Below, piece after piece: positions 56,783-64,000 of a stretch of 64,000 bases of DNA. A program made the position numbers and the translations under genes. The stretch is from Streptomyces chrestomyceticus JCM 4735 (GTDB lineage Bacteria; Actinomycetota; Actinomycetes; Streptomycetales; Streptomycetaceae), in assembly GCF_003865135.1 (NCBI RefSeq), contig NZ_BHZC01000001.1:7688001-7752000 (forward strand), written 5' to 3'. The notes under the pieces are model-generated. The model saw only the letters and a program-made list of their open reading frames with translations. It ran no database searches and had not been told where the DNA came from. Position 1 is the first letter of the stretch. The number at the start of each line of letters is the position of its first letter.

Positions 56783-58462
56783 CTACGCGTTGTATTCGTC
56801 GGCCTTCTTGGGCTCAGCGGCCTGCACCTGGCCGCTCAGCACCAGCGAGCGGCTGTCGAAGCGCGCGATGTCCACACCGTTCTCCTTCAGCACGCTCAGG
56901 GCGGCGGAGTGCACCACGCGCAGCACCGGGGTCGCCGCCCGCAGCGCGTCGTCGGCCATGAAGCGGTGCCGCCAGGGCTTGTCGGCCCAGGCGTGCCGCA
57001 GGCCGAACGGCTCCGGCAGGATCAGCTTCCCGCCCAGGAACTCCAGGAAGCCGGGGAACCACGTCAGCGGGGCGCGGGCGGCGAGCCGCACCACCTCGCT
57101 CGCGTCGACCAGCGGCAGGCTCACGGACTTGGTCTCCCAGAACTTCACCGTCTTGGAGACGCTCTTGCTCTTCGGCGCGGGCTTGGAGGTGAACAGCGGA
57201 TTCACCGGGCCGAGGGCGTGGCCGGTGACCTCCACCCGCAGCGTCTCGTGCAGCACGGTGACCGTGATCAGCAGGGTTATCACCAACTGGCCGTCCCAGA
57301 GCACGAACTGCACGCCGAGGTAGTGCCGGCTGCCGCTGCCGAACTGCTGCTCGTTGCAGATCCGCTCTATCTCGTGCCCGCGCACCTGGAACGCCTCCAC
57401 CTCGGTGCCCTCGGGCCGGGAGACGGAACCGGCCTTCTCGCCCACCGGCACCACGATCCAGTGGCGTACGGAGGGGGCGTCCTTGAAGCCGCCGGTGTGC
57501 AGGGGGCTGCGCTCCAGCAGCCGCAGCCGGTCGTGGATGACGCGGATCACGTCGTAGCTGCGGAACGGGTTGATCTCGCCGCCCTCCACGGCGGGGCGCA
57601 GCTCCTCGGCCATCTGCCAGCTTCCCCAGCGGGTGCCCATGCCGAGTATGCCGTTGGGGCCCGCGTAGAAGGCGACGTTGCTGTGCTGCTCGGCGGTGAG
57701 CTTCGCCAGGCTCTGACGCATCTGTTCGGCGGCGGTCTCGTTCGGGTCCTTGGGGACCGCCTCGGGGATCTTGGCGCCCACGCCGCCGCCTTCGAGCAGC
57801 CCCTTCCACGCGTCCCGCAGGTCCTTCGCGGTGGCCTCACTGATCCGCTTCGCCCACCACCAGCCGATCACCGGCACCACCACCATGGCGCGCAGATACA
57901 CCGACCAGAAACCGGTGAACGGCAGCTTGACCAGGAACAGCACCGCGATGGCGCCGACCGCGAGCATCAGCGCCACCCCGAGCGCCGAGGTGCCGGTGCC
58001 CTGCGCCTTCGACAGCAGCTTCTTGAGCTGGAACGCGCCCAGCCACAGGAGCACGCCGGGCAGGAAGAGCAGCCCGAAGCCCACCATCAGGATGGTCAGC
58101 TTCACATCGCGGATCTTGCGGATGCGGATGGCGGCCAGACAGTGCTCGACGACCGTCTGCGGCTCGATGCCGAAGGACTGGATGAGCGCGCCCCGGGCAC
58201 CGCCGAGCATCCGCAGTTGCAGCGCGCGGGAGAACGCCTCGCCCAGATTCGGCTCGAACAGGGAGAGTTTGGGCGGTTTGATCGTCGACTTCGCGGTGGC
58301 CGAGTCGGCCTTGGAGATGTCGGAGAGCGGATTGTCCCGGTACGCCGCCGAGGCCAACGCCTGGGTGGCCGCGGTCTGTCCGGCACCGCCGGACAGCGGG
58401 ACCTGTGCCCCGGGACTGAAGTCGAAGCCGTCTGCTGCCACTGCCGCCCCCATCACCCGCAC
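56783..58462 (-). CDS. Large conserved membrane protein of unknown function
   Basis: 559 aa from GTG 58462 (ATG 58453 is also possible). Residues ~120-210 hold TM segments: LTILMVGFGLLFLPGVLLWL, LGVALMLAVGAIAVLFLVKL, FWSVYLRAMVVVPVIGWWWA. The rest (~350 residues) is soluble: SNVAFYAGPNGILGMGTRWG SW, RSYDVIRVIHDRLRLLER, HYLGVQFVLWDGQLVITLL, plus a second weak hydrophobic stretch. No catalytic motif recognised. The cytosolic part might sense or bind. Last on the - strand before the terminator at 56734. Confidence 0.8.
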   Translation of the reverse strand: MRVMGAAVAADGFDFSPGAQVPLSGGAGQTAATQALASAAYRDNPLSDISKADSATAKSTIKPPKLSLFEPNLGEAFSRALQLRMLGGARGALIQSFGIEPQTVVEHCLAAIRIRKIRDVKLTILMVGFGLLFLPGVLLWLGAFQLKKLLSKAQGTGTSALGVALMLAVGAIAVLFLVKLPFTGFWSVYLRAMVVVPVIGWWWAKRISEATAKDLRDAWKGLLEGGGVGAKIPEAVPKDPNETAAEQMRQSLAKLTAEQHSNVAFYAGPNGILGMGTRWGSWQMAEELRPAVEGGEINPFRSYDVIRVIHDRLRLLERSPLHTGGFKDAPSVRHWIVVPVGEKAGSVSRPEGTEVEAFQVRGHEIERICNEQQFGSGSRHYLGVQFVLWDGQLVITLLITVTVLHETLRVEVTGHALGPVNPLFTSKPAPKSKSVSKTVKFWETKSVSLPLVDASEVVRLAARAPLTWFPGFLEFLGGKLILPEPFGLRHAWADKPWRHRFMADDALRAATPVLRVVHSAALSVLKENGVDIARFDSRSLVLSGQVQAAEPKKADEYNA

Positions 58463-58608
58463 GCATCCGCTGCTGCGGCCTTCTGCCCAACTACCGTCGG
58501 TCGCACACCTTCTGAGCTGCGATCACAGCGTACCGCCGCCGTCCACCCCGGTGGTGCCGAGGCGGACGGCCGGCGACGTGACGTGCGGCGGAGCCGGTGC
58601 GCGGGCTC

Positions 58609-60807
58609 TCACGAGCCGTTCTCCTCCTGTTCGCGGAGCTTCGCGGCGAGCTGCGGCGGCATCGGCTCGTGCCGCGTGTAGGACCGGTGGAAGCGGCCGG
58701 TGCCGTGCGAGAGGGAGCGCAGGTCCACGGCGTACCGGCTGATCTCGATCTCCGGCACCTCGGCCCGTACGAGCGTGCGCCCGTGCCCGGCCTGATCGGT
58801 CCCCACCACCCGGCCGCGCCGCCCGGACAGATCGCTCATCACCGCCCCGACGAAATCGTCCGGAACCAGTACGGTCACCTCGGCCACCGGCTCCAGCAGA
58901 TGGATACGGGCGTCGGCGGCGGCCTCGCGCAGCGCCAGCGAACCCGCCGTCTGGAACGCGGCGTCGGAGGAGTCGACCGAGTGCGCCTTGCCGTCCAGCA
59001 GCGTGACCCGGACGTCGACCAGCGGATACCCGGCCGCGACACCGCGTGCCGCCTGCGCCCGTACGCCCTTCTCCACGGACGGGATGAACTGCCGGGGCAC
59101 CGCGCCGCCCACGACCTTGTCCACGAACTCGATACCGCTGCCGCCCGGCAGCGGCTCCACCTCGATCTCGCAGATCGCGTACTGGCCGTGCCCGCCGGAC
59201 TGCTTCACATGCCGCCCGCGGCCCGCCGCCTTGCCGCCGAAGGTCTCCCGCAGCGAGACCTTGTACGGCACGGTGTCGACCTGCACGCCGTACCGGGACC
59301 GCAGCCGCTCCAGGGCCACGTCGACATGCGCCTCGCCCAGGCACCACAGCACCACCTGGTGGGTGCCCTGGTTGTGCTCCAGACGCATCGTCGGGTCCTC
59401 GGCGACGAGCCGGGACAGACCCTGGGAGAGCTTGTCCTCGTCCGCCTTGCTGTGCGCCTGGATGGCGACCGGCAGCAGCGGGTCCGGCATCGACCACGGC
59501 TCCATCAGGAGCGGCGCGTCCTTGTCGGAGAGCGTGTCACCGGTCTCGGCGCGGGTCAGTTTCGCCACACAGGCCAGATCCCCGGCGATCGCCTCCGACA
59601 GGGGGCGCTGGGCCTTGCCGAACGGGGCGGACAGGGCGCCGATCCGCTCGTCCACGTCGTGGTCCTCGTGGCCGCGGTCCTCCAGACCGTGCCCGGACAC
59701 GTGCACCGTCTCGTCCGGGCGCAGGGTGCCGGAGAAGACCCGGACCAGCGAGAGCCGGCCCACGTACGGGTCGGAGGAGGTCTTGACCACCTCGGCCACC
59801 AGCGGGCCCGCCGGGTCGCAGGTCAGCGCCGGGCGGGGCTTGCCGTCGGGAGTGGTGACGGCGGGGGCCTCGCGTTCGGCCGGGGTGGGGAAGCCACGGG
59901 CGATCAGGTCGAGCAGCTCGATGGTGCCGAGACCCTGCCGGGCACCCTCCGGGGCCGGAGCGGCGGCCAGCACGGGGTGGAAGGTGCCGCGGGCCACCGC
60001 CGTCTCCAGGTCACCGATGAGCGTCTTCACGTCGATGTCCTCGCCCGCGAGGTAGCGGTCCATGAGGGACTCGTCCTCGCTCTCGGCGATGATGCCCTCG
60101 ATGAGCCGGTTGCGGGCCTCCTCGATCAGCGGCAGCTCGTCGGCCTCCGGTGCGCGCTCGACGCGTTCGCCGGAGGAGTAGTCGAAGACCCGCTGGGTGA
60201 GCAGGCCGATCAGACCGTGCACCGGCGCGTGGCCGTCGGCGCCCGCCGTGCCGTACAGCGGCAGGTACAGGGGGAGGACGGCGTCCGGGTCGTCGCCGCC
60301 CAGCGTGGCGCCGCACAGCCGGGTCATCTGGTCGAAGTCGGCGCGCGCGGCCTCCAGGTGCGTGATGACCAGCGCGCGCGGCATCCCTACCGCCGCGCAC
60401 TCGTCCCAGACCATGCGCGTCGCGCCGTCCACGCCGTCCGCCGCCGAAACGACGAAGAGGGCCGCGTCCGCTGCCCGCAGACCGGCCCTCAGCTCCCCGA
60501 CGAAGTCGGCGTACCCGGGTGTGTCCAATACGTTGATCTTGATTCCGCCGTAGTCCACGGGCACCAGGGAGAGCTGCACCGACCGCTGCTGCCGGTGCTC
60601 GATCTCGTCGTAGTCCGACAGGCAACTGCCGTCCTCGACCCGGCCCGCCCGGTTGACCGCCCCGGTCGCCAGGGCCAGCGCCTCCACCAGCGTCGTCTTC
60701 CCCGCACCACTGTGGCCGACCAGCACCACATTCCTCAGGGACGTGGGCCGGCCGGCCGATGTCGCCCTGCCGGCGGCTCCTGGATGTGTCCTCGTCTTCT
60801 CGCCCAT
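58609..60807 (-). CDS. Elongation factor G-like GTPase (EF-G paralogue)
   Basis: 732 aa. GTPase domain: G1 GHSGAGKT (31-38), G3 DTPG (95-98), but G4, normally NKxD, reads THLE (149-152), and switch I lacks the RGIT motif (QRSVQLS instead). Domains II-V follow EF-G order, including PLSEAIAGDLACVAKLTRAE TGDTL, QFIPSVEKGVRAQAARGVAA, VEVTVLVPDDFVGAVMSDLS GRRG and HGTGRFHRSYTRHEPMP. So it is an EF-G-like translational GTPase not equal to the housekeeping fusA, with unclear guanine specificity. ATG 60807; divergent from pgsA. Confidence 0.9.
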   Translation of the reverse strand: MGEKTRTHPGAAGRATSAGRPTSLRNVVLVGHSGAGKTTLVEALALATGAVNRAGRVEDGSCLSDYDEIEHRQQRSVQLSLVPVDYGGIKINVLDTPGYADFVGELRAGLRAADAALFVVSAADGVDGATRMVWDECAAVGMPRALVITHLEAARADFDQMTRLCGATLGGDDPDAVLPLYLPLYGTAGADGHAPVHGLIGLLTQRVFDYSSGERVERAPEADELPLIEEARNRLIEGIIAESEDESLMDRYLAGEDIDVKTLIGDLETAVARGTFHPVLAAAPAPEGARQGLGTIELLDLIARGFPTPAEREAPAVTTPDGKPRPALTCDPAGPLVAEVVKTSSDPYVGRLSLVRVFSGTLRPDETVHVSGHGLEDRGHEDHDVDERIGALSAPFGKAQRPLSEAIAGDLACVAKLTRAETGDTLSDKDAPLLMEPWSMPDPLLPVAIQAHSKADEDKLSQGLSRLVAEDPTMRLEHNQGTHQVVLWCLGEAHVDVALERLRSRYGVQVDTVPYKVSLRETFGGKAAGRGRHVKQSGGHGQYAICEIEVEPLPGGSGIEFVDKVVGGAVPRQFIPSVEKGVRAQAARGVAAGYPLVDVRVTLLDGKAHSVDSSDAAFQTAGSLALREAAADARIHLLEPVAEVTVLVPDDFVGAVMSDLSGRRGRVVGTDQAGHGRTLVRAEVPEIEISRYAVDLRSLSHGTGRFHRSYTRHEPMPPQLAAKLREQEENGS

Positions 60808-61084
60808 GTGTCTCGCCTCCCGGTCGACACTTTGCGGTGGTTCGAGCTTTCCACCCTGGTCATGGCACGTCCATACATCGCACAAGGGACGATCAGGGAT
60901 CTTGCGGTACGCCCCGCGCACGCGGGCCCGCACCGGTGTGACCGCTGCTGCGTCCACGTCTTGGCCGGTCACAGGTCGTGCCCCGGGCCGTGGTGCGTTC
61001 GCGGTACGCGGGTGCCGCCTGGCTACGATGGGCCAGCCGGTGGCCCCATTGACCGCGCGGCCCGTATCGACCTCCGGGAAGGCC

Positions 61085-61741
61085 ATGCTGAACACGTACG
61101 CGCGTGCTTTCTTCACGCGTGTCCTCACGCCATTCGCCGCCCTGCTCATCCGTCTCGGGGTCAGCCCGGACGCGGTCACCCTCGTCGGCACGGGGGGTGT
61201 GGTGGCGGGTGCCCTGGTCTTCTTCCCGCTCGGCGAGTTCTTCTGGGGCACGATCGTCATCACGCTGTTCGTGTTCTCGGACCTGGTGGACGGCAACATG
61301 GCCCGGCAACTGGGCCGCTCCAGCCGCTGGGGAGCCTTCCTCGACTCCACGCTCGACCGGGTCGCCGACTCGGCGATCTTCGGCGGGCTGGCGCTCTGGT
61401 ACGCCGGGGCCGGTGACAGCCTCTGGCTCTGCGCGGTGGCGATCTTCTGCCTGGCCAGCGGCCAGGTCGTCTCGTACACCAAGGCCAGGGGCGAGAGCAT
61501 CGGGCTGCCGGTGAACGTCAACGGACTGGTGGAACGAGCCGAGCGGCTCGTCATCACACTCGTCGCCGCCGGCCTCGCCGGACTGCACGCCTTCGGCGTC
61601 CCCGGCGTCCAGTACCTGCTGCCGGTCGCCCTGTGGGTGGTCGCCGTCGGCAGCGCGGTCACCCTCGCCCAGCGCGTGGTGACCGTACGCAGGGAGTCCG
61701 CCGAGGCCGACGCCGTCGCACAAGGGGGGAACAGCGCGTGA
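61085..61741 (+). CDS. pgsA: Phosphatidylinositol-phosphate synthase PgsA
   Basis: 218 aa, ATG 61085 (MLNTYARAFFTRVLTPFAAL). CDP-alcohol phosphotransferase motif, intact: D-L-V-D-G-N-M-A-R-x8-G-x3-D-x3-D (starting at the DLVDG after TLFVFS). About six TM helices. In actinobacteria the gene in this position condenses CDP-diacylglycerol with inositol-1-phosphate to give PI-phosphate. First gene of a pgsA-acyltransferase-PimA operon (GTGA and TTGA overlaps). 277 nt separate it from the divergent EF-G-like gene. Confidence 0.93.
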   Translation: MLNTYARAFFTRVLTPFAALLIRLGVSPDAVTLVGTGGVVAGALVFFPLGEFFWGTIVITLFVFSDLVDGNMARQLGRSSRWGAFLDSTLDRVADSAIFGGLALWYAGAGDSLWLCAVAIFCLASGQVVSYTKARGESIGLPVNVNGLVERAERLVITLVAAGLAGLHAFGVPGVQYLLPVALWVVAVGSAVTLAQRVVTVRRESAEADAVAQGGNSA

Positions 61742-62718
61742 AGCGCCCGACCATCGACCGCGAGAAGCTCACCGACGGGGCGTACGCCCTGGGCTGGAGC
61801 GCGGTCAAGAAACTGCCCGAACCGGTCGCGAAGGCGCTCGGGCGCCGGATCGCCGACATGGTCTGGAGACGGCGCGGCAAGGGCATCCTGCGCCTGGAGG
61901 CCAACCTCGCGCGCGTCGTCCCGGACGCCACGCCGCAGCGCCTCGCCCAGTTGTCCCGGGCCGGGATGCGCTCCTATCTGCGCTACTGGATGGAATCCTT
62001 CCGGCTGCCCGCCTGGAGCAAGGACCGGATACGGGGTGGTTTCGCGCCGGCCGACGTGCACCACCTGGTGGACGGTCTGAAGAGCGGCCGCGGCGTGATC
62101 CTCGCCCTGCCGCACATGGGCAACTACGACCTCGCGGGCGCCTGGGTCACCACCAAACTGGGCGTGCCCTTCACCACCGTCGCCGAACGCCTCAAGCCCG
62201 AGACGCTCTACGACCGGTTCGTCGCCTACCGCGAGGGCCTGGGTATGGAGGTGCTGCCGCACACCGGCGGCGCCGCGTTCGGCATCCTCGCCCGGCGGCT
62301 GCGGGCCGGCGGGCTGGTCTGCCTCGTCGCCGACCGGGACCTGTCCGCCTCCGGCATCGAGGTGAAATTCTTCGGCGAGGCGGCCAAGATGCCGGCCGGG
62401 CCCGCGATGCTCGCGGTGCAGACCGGGGCGATGCTCCTGCCGGTCACCCTGTGGTACGACGGGAGCCCCGTCATGCGCGGACGGGTGCACCCGGAGATCG
62501 AGGTGCCGCAGACCGGCACCCGCGCCGAGAAGGCCGCCACGATGACGCAGGAGATGGCCGACGCCTTCGCCTCCGGCATCGCCGACCACCCGGAGGACTG
62601 GCACATGCTGCAACGTCTGTGGCTCGGTGACCTGGAACCGCGGGACCCCGCGGGGCGCGCGGAGGCGGTGGGTGGCGACGGGGCGGGTACCGACGCCCGG
62701 CGGACGGAGCGGTCTTGA
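61738..62718 (+). CDS. Phosphatidylinositol mannoside acyltransferase (PatA-like)
   Basis: 326 aa, GTG 61738 overlapping the pgsA stop. LpxL/HtrB-type lysophospholipid acyltransferase fold: GRGVILALPHMGNYDLAGAW (H-x-G-N-x-D catalytic box), EGLGMEVLPHTGGAAFGILA RRLR, GLVCLVADRDLSASGIEVKF FGE, MPAGPAMLAVQTGAMLLPVT. By position between pgsA and PimA it most likely acylates the mannose of PIM1/PIM2, as PatA does in mycobacteria. A low-complexity C-terminal tail of ~25 residues follows. Confidence 0.92.
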   Translation: MKRPTIDREKLTDGAYALGWSAVKKLPEPVAKALGRRIADMVWRRRGKGILRLEANLARVVPDATPQRLAQLSRAGMRSYLRYWMESFRLPAWSKDRIRGGFAPADVHHLVDGLKSGRGVILALPHMGNYDLAGAWVTTKLGVPFTTVAERLKPETLYDRFVAYREGLGMEVLPHTGGAAFGILARRLRAGGLVCLVADRDLSASGIEVKFFGEAAKMPAGPAMLAVQTGAMLLPVTLWYDGSPVMRGRVHPEIEVPQTGTRAEKAATMTQEMADAFASGIADHPEDWHMLQRLWLGDLEPRDPAGRAEAVGGDGAGTDARRTERS

Positions 62719-63875
62719 GGATCGGGATCGTCTGCCCGTATTCGTGGGACGTCCCGGGCGGCGTCCAGTTCCACATCCGTGACCTCGCCGAGCACCTGAT
62801 CCGGCTGGGCCACGAGGTGTCCGTACTCGCTCCGGCGGACGACGATACCCCCCTGCCGGCGTACGTCGTCTCCGCCGGACGTGCCGTCCCCGTGCCGTAC
62901 AACGGTTCGGTTGCCCGGCTCAACTTCGGCTTCCTGTCGGCGGCCCGCGTCCGCCGCTGGCTGCACGACGGTGCCTTCGACGTCATCCACATCCACGAAC
63001 CCGGCACCCCGTCCGTGGGCCTGCTCGCCTGCTGGGCGGCGCAGGGCCCCATCGTGGCCACCTTCCACACCTCCAACCCGCGCTCCCGCGTCATGATCGC
63101 GGCGTACCCGATCCTGCAGCCCGCGCTGGAGAAGATCAGCGCCCGCATCGCGGTCAGCGAATACGCCCGGCGCACCCTGGTCGAACACCTCGGCGGCGAC
63201 GCGGTCGTCATCCCCAACGGCGTCGACGTCGACTTCTTCGCCGACGCCGCGCCGAAGGAGGAGTGGCAGGGCCGCACCATCGGCTTCATCGGCCGCATCG
63301 ACGAACCCCGCAAGGGCCTGCCCGTCCTCATGCGGGCCCTGCCGCAGATCCTCGCCGCCGTACCCGACGCCCGGCTCCTGGTCGCGGGCCGCGGCGACGA
63401 GGAGGAAGCCGTCGCGGAACTCCCCGCCGACCTGCGCTCCCAGGTGGAGTTCCTCGGCATGGTCAGCGACGAGGACAAGGCGCGGCTGCTGCGCAGCGTG
63501 GACCTGTACGTCGCGCCCAACACCGGCGGCGAGTCGTTCGGCATCATCCTCGTCGAGGCGATGTCGGCGGGGGCGCCGGTGCTGGCCAGCGACCTGGACG
63601 CGTTCGCCCAGGTGCTGGACCAGGGGGAGGCCGGCGAACTCTTCGCCAACGAGGACGCGGAGGCGCTCGCCGCTGCGGCAGTACGGCTCCTGGGTGACCC
63701 CGATCGGCTCGCGGAGCTGCGGGAGCGGGGGAGTCGGCATGTGCGGCGCTTCGACTGGTCGACCGTCGGGGCCGACATCCTCGCCGTGTACGAGACGGTT
63801 ACCGCGGGGGCGGCGATGGTGGCTACGGATGAGCGGACGGGGTTGCGGGCGCGGTGGGGGTTGGCGCGGGACTGA
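62715..63875 (+). CDS. pimA: Phosphatidylinositol alpha-mannosyltransferase (PimA-like, GT4)
   Basis: 386 aa, TTG 62715 overlapping the acyltransferase stop. GT-B fold, GT4: MRIGIVCPYSWDVPGGVQFH (GGVQ loop binding PI head group), FDVIHIHEPGTPSVGLLACW, VATFHTSNPRSRVMIAAYPI, IPNGVDVDFF, TIGFIGRIDEPRKGLPVLMR and the nucleotide-sugar motif GGESFGIILVEAMSAGAPVL. It should move mannose from GDP-mannose to PI, the first PIM step, at the inner leaflet. The last ~25 residues are not conserved-looking. Confidence 0.93.
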   Translation: MRIGIVCPYSWDVPGGVQFHIRDLAEHLIRLGHEVSVLAPADDDTPLPAYVVSAGRAVPVPYNGSVARLNFGFLSAARVRRWLHDGAFDVIHIHEPGTPSVGLLACWAAQGPIVATFHTSNPRSRVMIAAYPILQPALEKISARIAVSEYARRTLVEHLGGDAVVIPNGVDVDFFADAAPKEEWQGRTIGFIGRIDEPRKGLPVLMRALPQILAAVPDARLLVAGRGDEEEAVAELPADLRSQVEFLGMVSDEDKARLLRSVDLYVAPNTGGESFGIILVEAMSAGAPVLASDLDAFAQVLDQGEAGELFANEDAEALAAAAVRLLGDPDRLAELRERGSRHVRRFDWSTVGADILAVYETVTAGAAMVATDERTGLRARWGLARD

Positions 63876-63892
63876 GGCGGCCTTTGGCCGCC
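63876..63892 (+). terminator. Short hairpin after pimA
   Basis: GGCGGCC (63876-63882) and GGCCGCC (63886-63892) around TTT. The remaining ~110 nt to the window end hold no gene that I can support. Confidence 0.5.
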
Positions 63893-64000
63893 GAAGGCCC
63901 GGGTTCCCTCGTGCGCTGCGCGCTTCGCGCGCGTGGTTTTGGGTTGACGTGGGGCTCGCATTGCTTGCGTGGTGGGGGCGGGGGCGCGCAGGGGGCCAAC

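Overview
The window is chromosomal DNA from a high-GC actinomycete, almost certainly a Streptomyces. Evidence: very strong G/C third-position codon bias, many GTG/TTG starts, ATGA/GTGA/TGATG start-stop overlaps, Tat signal peptides, hairpin terminators without U-tracts, an ssgB sporulation gene, and a gene order (argCJBDR ... argH ... cobT ... ssgB ... thrS-HIT ... pgsA-acyltransferase-PimA) that I recall, from memory only, as running parallel to the S. coelicolor region between about SCO1580 and SCO1525. I see no insertion sequence, prophage, CRISPR array or replication origin; this is core chromosome.

Layout. 1-3.3 kb: divergent FAD-monooxygenase/TetR pair, divergent LysR-effector-domain/DUF5997 pair, HD-domain hydrolase. 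3.4-8.5 kb: arginine operon argC-argJ-argB-argD-argR with an ARG-box-like promoter. 8.5-12.6 kb: amidohydrolase, a small regulatory cassette (HATPase anti-sigma-type kinase, 65-aa protein, divergent TPR-type regulator, GNAT), tRNA-Pro(GGG), DUF488. 12.7-15.5 kb: argG and argH. 15.6-22 kb: TetR/MFS efflux operon, Tat-exported 5'-nucleotidase, PlsC-like acyltransferase, Tat-exported glycerophosphodiesterase. 22-25.3 kb: sigma-like factor, GNAT, two small membrane proteins, HAD phosphatase. 25.3-28.5 kb: methionine ABC importer metNIQ preceded by a tiny Met/Cys-ending leader ORF. 29.5-36.3 kb: cobalamin/siroheme genes cobL, a very long BluB-CobT fusion, and a CysG-like cobA. 36.4-41 kb: TrmH methyltransferase, Ser/Thr kinase, small proteins, APH-fold protein, zinc-ribbon protein. 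41.2-49.1 kb: tRNA cluster Gly-Cys-Val-Val-Val, pabB/pabC, thiol oxidoreductase, ssgB, two tRNA-Val(CAC). 49.1-51.8 kb: DEDDh exonuclease, DUF4365 two-gene operon. 52-63.9 kb: thrS-HIT, envelope pair (deacetylase-like + beta-propeller lipoprotein), large membrane protein, EF-G paralogue, then pgsA-acyltransferase-PimA for phosphatidylinositol mannoside synthesis.

Two patterns cut across the window. First, six recognisable genes (TetR, HD, argD, TPR regulator, DUF488, Ser/Thr kinase) are each broken by exactly one missing base, nearly always in a short G/C run; adding one base makes every length a multiple of three, so I read these as assembly errors rather than real decay. Second, about eleven genes have a -10-like hexamer 6-8 nt before the start codon, the signature of leaderless mRNAs. 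The most interesting candidates for new biology are the Met-Cys-Arg-Met-Cys leader peptide before metNIQ, the split LysR-type pair at 1.3-2.5 kb, the BluB-CobT fusion with a ~700-residue disordered N-terminus, and the DUF4365 operon.
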